A stretch of DNA of 64,000 nucleotides, taken from Sulfurimonas sp. HSL-1716. GTDB taxonomy: Bacteria; Campylobacterota; Campylobacteria; Campylobacterales; Sulfurimonadaceae. The notes beneath the pieces are model-generated. The model was not told where the DNA came from and did not search any database. It saw only the letters and a program-made list of their open reading frames with translations. The stretch's first letter is position 1. Every line of letters begins with the position of its first letter. Below are positions 53,498 through 63,998 of the stretch, piece after piece. A program made the position numbers and the translations under genes. The stretch is taken from contig NZ_CP147918.1 of NCBI RefSeq assembly GCF_039645975.1, forward strand, positions 2,108,001-2,172,000. Reading direction: 5' to 3'.

Positions 53498-54598
53498 TTA
53501 GACAACGGAAGTAATAAACTTAGTTACCAAAAAGCCGCCTACTACCAACCATGCAAACATTCCGAGTGCCGTATAAATAGGCGCAAGTCCCAAACCTTTG
53601 AACTTTGCAAAACGGGTCCCCATACCAAGTGCGGTCATCGCCATCGTAAGTAAAAAAGTATCGATTACGTTGATCTTTCCTATTAAGGTATGCACGGTAT
53701 CTGCTATTGCGGCACCGCCGCCTTGAAGATACATCTCGATAAGAGAGTTTACTCCCGCCATTCCTATGAAATAAACTGCAAACCAAGGGATAACAAGCTT
53801 AACGGCTCCTGCAACCGCACCCGTTTTTTTGGCTTGATACGAAAGGTAAAGACCCAGTACAATGAGCATAGGAGCGATCAAAATAACTCTGGTCATCTTA
53901 ACGATAACGGCGCTGTTAGACATCTCTACCGGAGCTCCGGGAATCGACGCCGGAACCGCCACAACCTGTGCAACTTCATGAATAGTACCGCCCGTATATA
54001 TCCCAAATTGCTGCGGCGTCATATGCAAAAATCCTGATGCAGGTTCGATAATGGCAGCATAAAGAACAGGATACAAGAACATAGAGATAGTTCCAAACAA
54101 TACGACCATACTAACCGCAACCGCAGCTTTATGACCTTCAGCCTTTAAGACCGGTTCTGTCGCAAGTACTGCTGCCGCTCCGCAAACAGAAGCTCCCGAA
54201 GCAGTAAGCATAGAAGTATCACGGTCGAGCTTAAAGAATTTCTGCCCTATCCATGTTCCAAGAACAAAAGTCGTAGCCAGCATGGTTAAAGAAACTAAAA
54301 ATCCTTCCAATCCGACTGCCGCTATCTGTTGAAACGTAAGACGAAACCCGTAAAACACGATAGCAAAGCGCAATATCTTTTTACCTGAAAATACGATACC
54401 CGTTTCCCATGTTTTTGGAAAATGATTGTGAAGAGTATTTGCGTAAAAAATACCAATAACGATACCCACGACAAGCGGAGATATTCCAAGATGTTTGATC
54501 GGTCCGAGCGCTGCAATGTATGTAGCCGAAGCAGCTACCAATGCAACGAAGATGATACCGCTGACGGTACCCTTGCGATTCTCTTTAGAAAATGCCAT
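53498..54598 (-). CDS. yeiH: YeiH-family putative sulfate exporter
   Basis: A 366-residue inner-membrane protein with about ten membrane segments, of the YeiH/UPF0324 family annotated as putative sulfate exporters. GIVIGIFYANTL, SGASVCGAAAVLATEPVLKA and GTIHEVAQVVAV are the conserved loops. For a sulfur oxidiser that makes sulfate in the cell or periplasm, such an exporter is plausible, but transport has not been firmly shown for the family. AAGGGG precedes the ATG, and an inverted repeat lies just upstream. Confidence 0.88.
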   Translation of the reverse strand: MAFSKENRKGTVSGIIFVALVAASATYIAALGPIKHLGISPLVVGIVIGIFYANTLHNHFPKTWETGIVFSGKKILRFAIVFYGFRLTFQQIAAVGLEGFLVSLTMLATTFVLGTWIGQKFFKLDRDTSMLTASGASVCGAAAVLATEPVLKAEGHKAAVAVSMVVLFGTISMFLYPVLYAAIIEPASGFLHMTPQQFGIYTGGTIHEVAQVVAVPASIPGAPVEMSNSAVIVKMTRVILIAPMLIVLGLYLSYQAKKTGAVAGAVKLVIPWFAVYFIGMAGVNSLIEMYLQGGGAAIADTVHTLIGKINVIDTFLLTMAMTALGMGTRFAKFKGLGLAPIYTALGMFAWLVVGGFLVTKFITSVV

Positions 54599-54615
54599 AT
54601 TAGCCCCTTAAATAT

Positions 54616-54638
54616 AATTACAGAAGTATATTGTAATT
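54616..54638 (-). promoter_or_regulatory. Inverted repeat upstream of yeiH
   Basis: AATTACA (54616-54622) and TGTAATT (54632-54638) form a perfect 7-bp inverted repeat with a 9-base spacer, 18 bases before the yeiH ATG. Its size and position fit an operator, for example of a LysR-type regulator, but no such gene is near. Confidence 0.4.
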
Positions 54639-54682
54639 TTTTAGATAAGCCAAATAAAATATTTTTTATTTTTTATTCAAAA

Positions 54683-57600
54683 TTATTTAACATTTACGTC
54701 GAGTTTTGTTTTGATCCATTTATCGGTTATCTCTGTTTGTTTTATTGCATCGAATTTGACCCTTGTTTCGTCAAGATGATGATTTATAATGAGATAATCA
54801 CGAATCGTTTTTGCTCTCGCGTCAGCCAGTTTTTTTACGTCGTCTTCACTTACGGTCATAAACGAACTGTCGATATCTACCAGCCGTGACAAATACTTCT
54901 GTTTAAACTGTTCTTTATCCGTATACTCTTTTTCCAGCTTACTTCTTATCTCATCGAGTTTATCCTCTTTTACATATTTCTTATAGATATCTTCGAGCAT
55001 CTCTGCGGTAAGGGCATTTCTTTTTTCATCTTCGTTCGTTATACCGCTTTTTTTGACGACCTGCTCTATCAATTTCGCTACTTGCAGCGCTTTTTTGTCG
55101 GCAGCATCGTCATATGTTCCGCTAATCATCAAACGCAGTTTCGAACGTTTGTTTAGCGCTTTTGCCAGATTGTCAAGTTTTTCTCTCTCCGGCGGCAGTA
55201 AAACGGTTTTCCCCGCTTCAAAATCTATCGCTTCTAGTTTTTCTCCGTCTATACCAAGCATAGAACCAAGCAGTCTAAACGGTGCCGTTACGGCTTTTGT
55301 GATAAGTCCTCCCAGAGTTTTCCATACCAAAGCGCCGTATTTAAAGTCCGGATTGTTCATATCCCCTTTTATAGGCATATCGATATCTATGACACCATCG
55401 TTGTCTTCAAGCAGGGCAATGGCGAATCCCAAAGGAAGCACCGTGATCTTATCATCCTTTATGGTATCGCCCAGTTTTATTTTTTTGATGATTATGCTGT
55501 TTGAAGCATCCAGTTTGGAGTTGTCTATCTTATACCCAAGATCCAAAAACAGTTTTCCTTCATCTATCTTGTAACCGGCAAAGTTGGCGGAATACGGAGA
55601 AAGATTACTGAGATCGAGATTTCTGAATACGACGCTCATATCCGTAAAAAGCTTAGGGTTCGCAGCATTTATCGAACCGTTGATCTTTGCCGAACCGTAA
55701 GCGTCCACGATCCCATCAAGATCTATATAGCTTGTCTCGACCAACTGGTTCGAGATGCCGTACACTTTGCCGTTTAGATCATGAATGTTGGTCTGGAACT
55801 TTAAAGGCAGGGACAAGTCGGCAAATTTTGCACTTCCGTTTTTTATCGTCACGTCCATGATCCTGATCGGAAAACTGTTTTTTTGTGTCTGATTCGTGTC
55901 ATTTTTCACGCTCAGATTTTCATCACTCGGTTTTACTTTAGAAAGCTTGGCAAAATTTATCGTTTTGTTCTGGTCTATAACGGCATCTACATAAAAAGAA
56001 TCGAGGACGGCTTTATCCACATACAGCCTGTCGGGGGCGTATTCAAAAGTATATGCGGGGATGGAAAGTTTATTAAAAGAGATAAGACTGCTGTTATTTT
56101 GCGTATCGTTGATAAAAAGCTCATCTATGCTGAGCGATCCGTTTACAACCAGATCGGCCGATTTTTTTGACGGCGAGAATCTCTCTTTTGCTTTGAAACC
56201 AAAATATCCGTCATCAAGTTTCATATATGTATATTCGTCGATATAGGGGTTTAAAAACTTCAATGAAAGTTTCGCGATATCGATGCTTCCTCTTTGTTTT
56301 AAAGGCGTATGACGGAGCTTGCCGTTTGCTTTTATTCTGCCGCTGTTATTTATTTTCGCGCTAAGATCATAATTGAGCCAGCTCCATTTCTTCGAATCGA
56401 TGTTTCCTGCGTGAAAATATATTTTATCTACCGAAGTCTTTGCCGGCTTCGCAAGCGTTTTATCTTCAAACCTGACATTTGCATCTTTTATATCAAAGCC
56501 CTTTACCAGGACTCTCCAATCTTTTTGCACTCCATGATCTTTTTTCTTTGCCTGCTTCACCGCTTTTGGCACGACGATTTTGTCTATATTGACAATGCCG
56601 TTTTTATATCGGGACAGAAATATCTTCGGTTCTATGATCGAAGAGGAAGCAATTTCGATACTACTTTTATCCGTATCTGCAGATATATTTTTTAAATTGA
56701 ACTCATGTAAAGAGAACAGCCGTTCACCAGTCGTTTTTTTCGAAATTCCCAACGATTTCAATGCAAAATCGGCATCGGATATCTTTACATTTACGGATGA
56801 ATTTTCATCTTTGACATCTACTTTCGAGTCAAAATTCACAACAGCACTGTCCAGTTTCAGATCATACTTTTTGAGGGATTTTTTTGCGGCATCGTCTATA
56901 TACGGTCTAAACTGCACCAAATTCAGACCGCTGCAGTTGAGGGATGAAAAAAGATCCAGCTTTTTCATGGTCAAAGAACCCTCAGCCGTACAATCAAACC
57001 CGTTATTGATCTGTGTGATAAGCTGATATTGTAACGGGGTAGTACCCAGCGTCGTTGCGTTTTTGATGTGCAGATAAAACTTGTCAAGAGTCGTTGTCAC
57101 GTTTGGAATGATATACTTGTCTTGCAGGCTTACTTTGAAATCTTTTATATCTATATCGTCAATTGTAAGGTCAAAAGGCGACGCAGTGCTCTCTTTTTTA
57201 TTCTCGCCGGCCGTTTGGTTGTTATCGCCACTATATTTTAAATAATCCTGCCAGTCTATCTTTGCCTCACCGATCCTTTGTAGCTTTGCATTCAAACCCG
57301 AAAGAGAGAGACTGGATATATGCGCTTTTTGTTTTAAAGGCATAGCAGAGATACCTTCTATTTTCAGGCTCTTCACATTCAAAATGTCGAAGTTTTCATT
57401 TTTTGGTTTTACCCTTAGTTTCGAGACATTCACTGCCGCATCGTATATCTTTAGATCCGTCAGGTCATCAAGATCAACATGATACTTCGAACCGATACTG
57501 ACCTTGCCGTCCGCTACCTCGATATTTAATTTGTCTTTTAGATATTTCCACTGCGTGTACAGCCTGCTCGCTTCAAACTCAAAACTGCCGTCCGCCACAA

Positions 57601-58240
57601 AAGGAGAGATCGATTTGATGCTGTTGGTTATTTTGATGTAAGCGCCGTCATTGAGTTCTGCTCTAAAAACGGATGTGGACGTACTTTTGTTTGTGGAGTT
57701 ATTATCACCGGTGTCAATATCCCTGATAACAAACTGCAGATCGTTCACCGAAACATCGTAAGGTGCCGAACCGGTATAATCCTCATACCGTACAGATCCG
57801 TCGGTTATCGATATTTTATCGAGCATTATCCTCGGAGGTTTCGAAGATGGTGAGGATGTTTTCTTATCCGGTCCTTTCGCTATGCTTAAAAGATTCAATT
57901 TTTTCTCTTTTGTATAGACGACATCCAGCCTAGGGGTATTGATCTCTATATCCCTAAAATGTATATTGCCCATTAACAACGAGTACAATTCTATATTCGC
58001 ACTGAATTTTTCCACCGAAAAGATGGTTTTATTTTTCGGAGAAATTAGTTTCAAGTCGTTTAAAGTAAGACGGAAACTATAGGGGTTGAAGTATGCGGAT
58101 CTTAACTCGATATGACCGTTTATCTGCTTATCGGCGATCCCTATAACTTTTGTTTTGATCAAATAGGGAACTATCAAAAAGCCCGCTATACTGTAGACGA
58201 TCACCGCACTAAAAAAGATTTTTTTTAAAATAGTTTTCAT
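54683..58240 (-). CDS. Large AsmA-like/DUF748 envelope protein
   Basis: A 1185-residue protein with one N-terminal membrane anchor (about 5-25) and a very long periplasmic part of beta-rich AsmA/DUF748 repeats, each with aligned segments of the type DISINDGSVRYED or IKNGSAKFADLS. The C-terminal third has the DUF748 hallmark (PLGFAIALLEDNDGVIDIDM, then PFRLLGSMLG) and a final OmpA-like segment. AsmA-like proteins form long grooves thought to move lipids between membranes. ATG at 58240 (AAGGGG 6 bases before) is preferred to the frame-extended ATG at 58270. Confidence 0.85.
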   Translation of the reverse strand: MKTILKKIFFSAVIVYSIAGFLIVPYLIKTKVIGIADKQINGHIELRSAYFNPYSFRLTLNDLKLISPKNKTIFSVEKFSANIELYSLLMGNIHFRDIEINTPRLDVVYTKEKKLNLLSIAKGPDKKTSSPSSKPPRIMLDKISITDGSVRYEDYTGSAPYDVSVNDLQFVIRDIDTGDNNSTNKSTSTSVFRAELNDGAYIKITNSIKSISPFVADGSFEFEASRLYTQWKYLKDKLNIEVADGKVSIGSKYHVDLDDLTDLKIYDAAVNVSKLRVKPKNENFDILNVKSLKIEGISAMPLKQKAHISSLSLSGLNAKLQRIGEAKIDWQDYLKYSGDNNQTAGENKKESTASPFDLTIDDIDIKDFKVSLQDKYIIPNVTTTLDKFYLHIKNATTLGTTPLQYQLITQINNGFDCTAEGSLTMKKLDLFSSLNCSGLNLVQFRPYIDDAAKKSLKKYDLKLDSAVVNFDSKVDVKDENSSVNVKISDADFALKSLGISKKTTGERLFSLHEFNLKNISADTDKSSIEIASSSIIEPKIFLSRYKNGIVNIDKIVVPKAVKQAKKKDHGVQKDWRVLVKGFDIKDANVRFEDKTLAKPAKTSVDKIYFHAGNIDSKKWSWLNYDLSAKINNSGRIKANGKLRHTPLKQRGSIDIAKLSLKFLNPYIDEYTYMKLDDGYFGFKAKERFSPSKKSADLVVNGSLSIDELFINDTQNNSSLISFNKLSIPAYTFEYAPDRLYVDKAVLDSFYVDAVIDQNKTINFAKLSKVKPSDENLSVKNDTNQTQKNSFPIRIMDVTIKNGSAKFADLSLPLKFQTNIHDLNGKVYGISNQLVETSYIDLDGIVDAYGSAKINGSINAANPKLFTDMSVVFRNLDLSNLSPYSANFAGYKIDEGKLFLDLGYKIDNSKLDASNSIIIKKIKLGDTIKDDKITVLPLGFAIALLEDNDGVIDIDMPIKGDMNNPDFKYGALVWKTLGGLITKAVTAPFRLLGSMLGIDGEKLEAIDFEAGKTVLLPPEREKLDNLAKALNKRSKLRLMISGTYDDAADKKALQVAKLIEQVVKKSGITNEDEKRNALTAEMLEDIYKKYVKEDKLDEIRSKLEKEYTDKEQFKQKYLSRLVDIDSSFMTVSEDDVKKLADARAKTIRDYLIINHHLDETRVKFDAIKQTEITDKWIKTKLDVNVK

Positions 58241-58350
58241 ACGCCACCCCTTAAGTAGAGATGTAACCATTCTACCATATTATATGTGTTTTTTACGTAA
58301 AAAAGATTTTTCCGGCGGGGCTTTTTTTGTTTAGAAAAGAGTGAAGCATA

Positions 58351-58379
58351 AAGAATTCAAAGGCTTCCTTTGAATTCTT
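58351..58379 (-). terminator. Perfect hairpin after infC
   Basis: AAGAATTCAAAGG (58351-58363) pairs perfectly with 58367-58379 over 13 bp, loop of 3 bases. It follows the infC stop by 12 bases in the direction of transcription, and an outer AGAGT/ACTCT pair extends it. It should end the thrS-infC transcript before the DUF748 gene. Confidence 0.65.
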
Positions 58380-58391
58380 ACTCTATAATAT

Positions 58392-58910
58392 TTATTTGTT
58401 AGGCACCAGGTACATATTGTAGTAGCGACCCTCGAACACAGGCGGTTTTTCCATTGTAGAGACATCTTCAAGCATTGGCCAGACGCGCAGCAAAACCTCT
58501 TTTGCTGCTTCTGGATGAGCCATCTCGCGACCGCGCAGGAAAACACGGAATTTTACATGCTTGCCTTGAGCTAAAAACTCTCTCGCATGTTTTACCTTAT
58601 AATTGATGTCGTTATCGGCTATTTTTACAGAGAGCTTTATCTCTTTTACGTCGATCTTCGTTTGATTTTTACGCTGTTCTTTGAGTTTTTTCTCTTCTTG
58701 ATACTTATACTTACCGTAATCCATGATCTTTGCGACAGGCGGTTTTGCTGTAGGAGCGATCAAGACTAAATCCAGTCCCATCTCATTTGCCTTTTCCATA
58801 GCCTCATCTGTCGATATGATACCTAATGACTCTCCACCATCTACGTTACAGCGTACTTCAGGAACTCTGATATCGTCATTCATTATGACACGGTCTTGTT
58901 TTTTATTCAA
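58392..58910 (-). CDS. infC: Translation initiation factor IF-3
   Basis: IF-3 keeps 30S subunits free and checks start codons. The 172-residue product has the N-terminal [20 protein letters not shown] region, the linker [15 protein letters not shown] and the C-terminal domain with [20 protein letters not shown]. The start is TTG at 58910, behind GAGG, and overlaps the thrS stop (TTGA). A non-ATG start is notable since IF-3 itself proofreads start codons; in E. coli infC begins with AUU and is autoregulated. Confidence 0.95.
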   Translation of the reverse strand: MNKKQDRVIMNDDIRVPEVRCNVDGGESLGIISTDEAMEKANEMGLDLVLIAPTAKPPVAKIMDYGKYKYQEEKKLKEQRKNQTKIDVKEIKLSVKIADNDINYKVKHAREFLAQGKHVKFRVFLRGREMAHPEAAKEVLLRVWPMLEDVSTMEKPPVFEGRYYNMYLVPNK

Positions 58911-60730
58911 AAATTTACCTCATTGATCTTGGTTTGTATAAGTGAAATAAACTCTTTTTCACTTAGGTTATATTGTTCGCGCGTTCTACGGTCTCTTATC
59001 GCTATAGTTTTGTTAGCGACCTCTTCGTCGCCTAGGACTATGATCATAGGAACACGAGCCTTTTCTGCCGTACGGATACGTTTGTTGAGACTTTCGTTTT
59101 TAGAATAGATCTCGCTGTCCGCACCGATATCAAGCAATTTATCTGCCAACTCTTTTGCATATGCGTTGTGAGTTTCGGCAATCGGAACTATCGCAACCTG
59201 CGTCGGAGCGACGAACATCGGAAACTCTCCAGCATAATGTTCCGTCAATATACCAACAAAACGCTCAAAAGAACCTAAAATCGCTCTATGGATCATGACG
59301 GGCTGAATCTTCTCATTGCCTTCACCATTGTACTCTAACTCAAATCTGCTTGGCAAGTTTAAGTCCAGCTGAACGGTTCCGCACTGCCATTCCCTACCGA
59401 TAGCATCGGTAATCTTGATATCTATCTTTGGTCCGTAAAATGCACCGTCTCCCGCTTCGATCTCAAAAGGCATATTGTTTCTTTCAAGTGCATTTTTTAA
59501 CGCACCTTCGGCTATATCCCAAACTTCCGTATTACCAACGGCTTTATCCGGGCGTGTCGAAAGCTTCATATCATACGTAAATTCAAATGTTTTCATGATC
59601 TTATCGACAAAATCAAGTACTTCAAGTATCTGTTCTTCTACTTGTCCCATCGTACAAAAAATATGCGCATCATCCTGAGTGAATTCACGGACTCTAAAAA
59701 GTCCGTGAAGCGCACCCGTCATCTCGTGGCGGTGGACAACACCATATTCGAAGAACTTAAGCGGCAGGTCTCTGTATGAACGAAGTTCATGTTCATATAC
59801 TTTGATATGCCCGACACAGTTCATAGGTTTGATACCGAACTCTATATGTTTATCTTCTGACTCTTCAATATGTGTAAAATACATGTTTTCGCCATAGTTC
59901 TGGTAGTGCCCTGATACCTTCCAAAGATCGCTTTTAAGCATTTCCGGACCGCGAACAGGCTCATAGCCTCTTTTACGATGCGCTTTAAAAAGAAGTTGTT
60001 CTAAACGGGAACGAAGACGTGCACCAGCCGGAAGCCATAATGCAAAGCCCGAACCGACCTCTTCACGGAATGCAAAAAGATTCATCTCGGCTCCAACTTT
60101 TCTATGGTCGCGTTTTTCCGCTTCCGCCATCATGTCAAGATAGTTTTTCAGCGATTCTTTGTCCGCAAACGCAATACCGTAGATACGGGTAAGCATTTCG
60201 TTTTTAGAATCTCCTCCGAGATATGCACCCGCGATCTTCATAAGTTTAAAATACCTTATAAATCCGATATTAGGCAGATGGGGACCGCGGCAAAGATCTT
60301 CGAAATCTCCCTGCTTATAGATAGAGACCGTGTTGCTCGGGATATTTTGCAAAACAGCCAGCTTCAGATGATCGTTTGCAAATTTTATCTTTGCCTCATC
60401 CATAGAGATATCGTATTTTTCTATCTCCGTTTTTTTCTTGGCAAGATTGAGCATCTCTTTTTCTATCGTTTTCAGATCGCTTTCACCGATAGTCGCAGAG
60501 GTTTTAAAATCGTAATAAAATCCCTCTTTTACTACCGGTCCGACATAAAATTCCGCATCGGGATATAATGATTTGATAGCTTGAGCCATAAGATGGGCCG
60601 TCGAATGGCGCAAGACTTCAAGAGAATCTTTGGAGTTGTCCAATTCTATTGCCTGACCTTCGATGCCAAGTGCTTTTGCAGTTTGCAAGTCAACAATTTC
60701 ATCATTGTACTTCAGTGCGATTGTATTCAA
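58907..60730 (-). CDS. thrS: Threonyl-tRNA synthetase
   Basis: A class II synthetase that charges tRNA-Thr. The editing domain has HSTAH (His42, His46) and CRGPH (Cys147, His151); the catalytic core has the Zn ligand Cys304 (PMNCVGH) and motif 2 [10 protein letters not shown]. At 607 residues it is about 35 shorter than the E. coli enzyme because the N-terminal TGS domain is reduced. The start is TTG at 60730 behind AGGA. infC follows with a 4-base overlap. A hairpin in the leader may regulate it. Confidence 0.96.
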   Translation of the reverse strand: MNTIALKYNDEIVDLQTAKALGIEGQAIELDNSKDSLEVLRHSTAHLMAQAIKSLYPDAEFYVGPVVKEGFYYDFKTSATIGESDLKTIEKEMLNLAKKKTEIEKYDISMDEAKIKFANDHLKLAVLQNIPSNTVSIYKQGDFEDLCRGPHLPNIGFIRYFKLMKIAGAYLGGDSKNEMLTRIYGIAFADKESLKNYLDMMAEAEKRDHRKVGAEMNLFAFREEVGSGFALWLPAGARLRSRLEQLLFKAHRKRGYEPVRGPEMLKSDLWKVSGHYQNYGENMYFTHIEESEDKHIEFGIKPMNCVGHIKVYEHELRSYRDLPLKFFEYGVVHRHEMTGALHGLFRVREFTQDDAHIFCTMGQVEEQILEVLDFVDKIMKTFEFTYDMKLSTRPDKAVGNTEVWDIAEGALKNALERNNMPFEIEAGDGAFYGPKIDIKITDAIGREWQCGTVQLDLNLPSRFELEYNGEGNEKIQPVMIHRAILGSFERFVGILTEHYAGEFPMFVAPTQVAIVPIAETHNAYAKELADKLLDIGADSEIYSKNESLNKRIRTAEKARVPMIIVLGDEEVANKTIAIRDRRTREQYNLSEKEFISLIQTKINEVNF

Positions 60731-60750
60731 TATATATTATCCTGTTGTTA

Positions 60751-60772
60751 TGTGCCCTAAAAAGACGGCACA
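60751..60772 (-). promoter_or_regulatory. Hairpin in the thrS leader
   Basis: TGTGCC (60751-60756) and GGCACA (60767-60772) pair with a 10-base loop between a likely -10 box (CATAAT at 60798-60793, minus strand) and the thrS start. It could be an attenuation or operator hairpin; a T-box, which would be much longer, is not present. Confidence 0.35.
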
Positions 60773-60837
60773 CCATTTTTTAAAATGTTTGCATTATGCC
60801 TAAAAATTACTTTATATTGTATGAATTTTTCTACGAA

Positions 60838-60863
60838 AATGCGCGATTTTAATTTCACGCATT
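60838..60863 (-). terminator. Weak hairpin after aroC
   Basis: On the minus strand AATGCG pairs with CGCATT over 6 bp with a 14-base loop, followed by TT. It lies 29 bases after the aroC stop, before the thrS promoter, so it may end the lapB-rnhA-rnc-aroC transcript. Confidence 0.35.
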
Positions 60864-60891
60864 CCGTAATTGCCGCAGGAAAGTAAAAAGA

Positions 60892-61965
60892 TTATTTGTA
60901 GTAGTTCTTTACGCCGTTCATTGTTCTACCCATGTTGAGCAAGACCATATCGGCTACGACGAGTGCCGCCATCGCTTCGCACACTATCGTGCCCCTTATC
61001 GCGACACACGGGTCATGACGTCCTTTGAGCGAGAAGTCGACCTCGTCATTGTCTTTTGTGATTGTATGCTGTTCTTGAAAGATAGAAGGTGTCGGTTTGA
61101 AATAGACGTCTAAGACGATCTCTTCTGCGTTGGTGATACCGCCTAAAATGCCTCCTGCATGATTGCTCATAAATCCGTTTGCACGGATCGGATCATTGTT
61201 TTGTGAGCCTCGCAGCGACGCACTGCCGATGCCGTCGCCGATCTCTACGGCTTTTACCGCATTTATGCCCATCATCGCATCGGCAAGTACGGCGTCCATC
61301 TTATAATAAAGCGGCTCTCCAAGACCCACGGGAGCGCCTTTTATTACGACGCGGGAAACACCGCCGACGGAATCATGCACCTCTTTTGCTTTCATGACAG
61401 CATCTTTTTGCGCCTCTTCGACGGACGGGTCAAGCGCGTAGATGATGCTTTCTTTTGCATATTCGTAATCAAACTCATTTGATTTGATACCGTCGATCTC
61501 GCATATTCCGCTTAGTACCTCTATATCAAGCTGTTTTAACATCAGTTTTGCGACGGCTCCCGCCGCAACGCGTGCTGCCGTTTCTCTGGCAGACGAACGC
61601 CCGCCGCCGCGATAATCACGGATACCGTATTTGTGAAAATAGGTAAAATCGGCATGTCCCGGGCGAAATACGTCTTTGATGTTGGAGTAGTCTTTTGATT
61701 TTTGATTCGTATTGTAGATGATCATCGCAATAGGCGTTCCCGTGCTCAAACCCTCGAACACGCCGCTGAGTATCTCCACCTTGTCATCCTCTTGGCGAGC
61801 CGTTTCGAATTTGCTTTTACCGGGTTTTCTGCGGTCGAGTTCGCTTTGAATAAACGCTTCGTCTATAAGAAGTCCGGCAGGGACCCCGTCGACTAAACAG
61901 CCGAGCGCTTTTCCGTGAGACTCGCCAAACGTGCTAAAGCTAAATCTTTGTCCAAAACGGTTCAT
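60892..61965 (-). CDS. aroC: Chorismate synthase
   Basis: AroC makes chorismate from EPSP using reduced FMN, the last shared step of aromatic synthesis. The 357-residue product has the signatures [14 protein letters not shown] (15-28), [15 protein letters not shown] and [25 protein letters not shown] precedes the ATG, and the start overlaps the rnc stop (ATGA). It is the last gene of the run lapB-like, rnhA, rnc, aroC. Confidence 0.97.
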   Translation of the reverse strand: MNRFGQRFSFSTFGESHGKALGCLVDGVPAGLLIDEAFIQSELDRRKPGKSKFETARQEDDKVEILSGVFEGLSTGTPIAMIIYNTNQKSKDYSNIKDVFRPGHADFTYFHKYGIRDYRGGGRSSARETAARVAAGAVAKLMLKQLDIEVLSGICEIDGIKSNEFDYEYAKESIIYALDPSVEEAQKDAVMKAKEVHDSVGGVSRVVIKGAPVGLGEPLYYKMDAVLADAMMGINAVKAVEIGDGIGSASLRGSQNNDPIRANGFMSNHAGGILGGITNAEEIVLDVYFKPTPSIFQEQHTITKDNDEVDFSLKGRHDPCVAIRGTIVCEAMAALVVADMVLLNMGRTMNGVKNYYK

Positions 61966-62633
61966 GAAAGTTCCTTGTTTAAAATCTCTATGGCTATGAA
62001 AGCAGCTTCCTGCTGCGCTATCTTTTTGCTCTTGCCTACGGCTTTTGCATACTCTTTGTCTTCTATCATAACGGCCACTTCAAACTCTTTTTTATGATCC
62101 GGTCCGCGGCTTCCGACAAGACGGTAATCCGGCGTTACGCCAAAATGTGCCTGTGTCAGTTCCTGAAGCGTCGTCTTGTAATCGCGAAACAGCGAATCAA
62201 GCGATATCTCTTCGTAGTTCGCTTCTATGAGCCCGATCGTGATCTTTTGAACTTTTTCAAGACCCGCTTCAAGATATATCGCCCCCATGACAGCTTCAAA
62301 CGCATTTGACAAAAGAGAAGGCTTTGTTCTGCCTTCGTTGTTCTCTTCGGCATTTGATAAAAATATATAATCACCGAGATTTAAAACATTGGCAAGCTTG
62401 TTAAATCCCTCTTCATTGACCAGTGATGCTCTTATCTTTGAAAGTTTTCCCTCATCGGATTTTGGAAACTTCTTATAAAGATATTCGCCGACCACCAGAT
62501 CAAGAACCGCATCTCCCAAAAATTCAAGACGCTCATTATCGTAGGGCTGCTTATAGCTTTTATGTGTCAGCGCTTCGATAAGGAGCTGTCTGTCTTTAAA
62601 CTTGTAGCCAAGTGTTTTTTCCAACGACTCCAT
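61962..62633 (-). CDS. rnc: Ribonuclease III
   Basis: RNase III cuts double-stranded RNA, including rRNA precursors. The catalytic signature [14 protein letters not shown] (about 35-48) and a second Glu/Asp pair in [10 protein letters not shown] are present; the C-terminal dsRNA-binding domain is about 150-220. The frame extends upstream to 62702, but ATG at 62633 is preferred because GGGAG lies before it and the 223-residue length is normal. It overlaps aroC by 4 bases and follows rnhA by 14 bases. Confidence 0.96.
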   Translation of the reverse strand: MESLEKTLGYKFKDRQLLIEALTHKSYKQPYDNERLEFLGDAVLDLVVGEYLYKKFPKSDEGKLSKIRASLVNEEGFNKLANVLNLGDYIFLSNAEENNEGRTKPSLLSNAFEAVMGAIYLEAGLEKVQKITIGLIEANYEEISLDSLFRDYKTTLQELTQAHFGVTPDYRLVGSRGPDHKKEFEVAVMIEDKEYAKAVGKSKKIAQQEAAFIAIEILNKELS

Positions 62634-62647
62634 GGTACTCCCTAATT

Positions 62648-63079
62648 CTAATTTACCAGCCTTTTTTGTTTTTCGGCTTCCTCTTTTGCGATGCTGTCGC
62701 ACCTTTCGTTCTCGTCATGTCCGTTATGCCCGCGAACCCATACGGCTTTTATCTTGTGCTGTTTGGAGACCTCGATATACTCCTGCCAAAGGTCAGGATT
62801 CTTTACTTTTTTAAAATCTCTCGCTATCCAGCCCAAAAGCCACTCGTTTATCCCTTTTACCACATACGATGAATCAGAGATCACTTCGATTTCGCAAGGT
62901 TCTTTTAAAGCTTTTAAACCCTCTATGACACCCCTCAGCTCCATACGGTTGTTCGTTGTATGAAGCTCTCCGCCGCTTATGATCTTTTCATGGTCATTGT
63001 ACCGGAGTATCGTTCCAAAACCGCCGGGACCGGGGTTGCCAAGAGCACTGCCGTCACTGAAAAGAGTTATTTTTTTCAC
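62648..63079 (-). CDS. rnhA: Ribonuclease HI
   Basis: RNase HI degrades the RNA strand of RNA-DNA hybrids. The four metal-binding acidic residues are Asp9 ([11 protein letters not shown]), Glu47 (RMELRG), Asp69 (ISDSSY) and Asp128 ([10 protein letters not shown]), and GHNGHDENE holds the catalytic His. Length 143 is normal. The start is GTG at 63079 behind AGGGA. It overlaps the end of the TPR gene by 26 bases. Confidence 0.95.
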   Translation of the reverse strand: MKKITLFSDGSALGNPGPGGFGTILRYNDHEKIISGGELHTTNNRMELRGVIEGLKALKEPCEIEVISDSSYVVKGINEWLLGWIARDFKKVKNPDLWQEYIEVSKQHKIKAVWVRGHNGHDENERCDSIAKEEAEKQKRLVN

Positions 63080-63998
63080 TATATTCCCTAGAGATGATCG
63101 GCTCGCTGAGCACGGAGTCTATAGAATGACAATTCGGACATCTGTGAAATGCAAACGGATAGATCTGTTTACAGTTTTTACATATATATTCAAATGTAAG
63201 CGCAGCGCCCCTATATCCGCTTTTTTTAAGGTTGATCAACAGATCAAACTCAAAAACGCTACTGCTGCGTTCCATATTTATAAAACCTTTTGCACTAAAA
63301 AGCTCTCGTAAATACACATTCTGTGAAATTATATCAAAATCGATAGAATCTTTATCAAGATTCCATAATAGGTCGCTTACTCTTTGGCATTGCGACTGGT
63401 CCAGATGCTGCCATGCCGATTTGGGATCTTTTCTAAAAAGATATTCAAAAATCAGGTATGTCAGTCTTTTGTGATCTTTGTATATCTCCAGAAGTTTTGC
63501 GATCTTTTCGTTCTCATCCAATGAAAAATCATTTAACAGCAAGATACATTCAAGATATACCTTGTCGCTTTTGACGTCTTCTCCAAGCTCATCGAGCGGT
63601 TCTAACACGTTAAGTGCAGACTTATAATCTTTTAAATGTTCATAGATAAGCAGAAGATAACGCAAAGCCTGAGGGGTTCTCGGATTGGCTTTTAATATCT
63701 CCAAAAAGACGTTTTTGCTTCTCTCCAAAAAACCCGCTTTAAAATAGGTCTTGCCCAGCAAGAACATTATCTCTTTTTTGTTCACGTCGTTCTCTTTGTT
63801 CGCCAAAAGCTCGTGATATATCTCTATACTCTTTTCGTATTCGCCGTTTTGCGAATACAGATCGGCTAAAAGCAGCCATGATTTTGATGATATGTTCGAT
63901 GAGGATATCAGCTCTTTGATCTCGGTTTGAGAAGGAGGTGTTTTGAACTGACTGAGAAACCGGTCAAGATGGCGATGATCGTCCTTTGCTTTAAAACG
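63054..63998 (-). CDS. LapB/YciM-like TPR protein, 5' end outside window
   Basis: The frame is open to the window edge, so the start lies beyond 64000; 314 residues are visible. TPR-type helices fill the first 200 residues (WLLLADLYSQNGEYEKSIEI, FLLGKTYFKAGFLERSKNVF). The C-terminus has a rubredoxin-like metal site, CKNCKQIYPFAFHRCPNC. TPR plus rubredoxin knuckle is the layout of LapB (YciM), which in E. coli controls LpxC turnover and LPS assembly. The N-terminal membrane anchor would be outside the window. It overlaps rnhA by 26 bases. Confidence 0.82.
   Translation of the reverse strand, partial: RFKAKDDHRHLDRFLSQFKTPPSQTEIKELISSSNISSKSWLLLADLYSQNGEYEKSIEIYHELLANKENDVNKKEIMFLLGKTYFKAGFLERSKNVFLEILKANPRTPQALRYLLLIYEHLKDYKSALNVLEPLDELGEDVKSDKVYLECILLLNDFSLDENEKIAKLLEIYKDHKRLTYLIFEYLFRKDPKSAWQHLDQSQCQRVSDLLWNLDKDSIDFDIISQNVYLRELFSAKGFINMERSSSVFEFDLLINLKKSGYRGAALTFEYICKNCKQIYPFAFHRCPNCHSIDSVLSEPIISREYSEKNNSFQ

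Noticed and set aside
58331-58546. Frame ending beyond infC on the minus strand
   Set aside because: It overlaps the end of infC in another frame and runs through the terminator hairpin.
60731-60830. T-box riboswitch before thrS
   Set aside because: The leader is only about 60 bases and has no T-box sequence; T-boxes belong mainly to Gram-positive bacteria.
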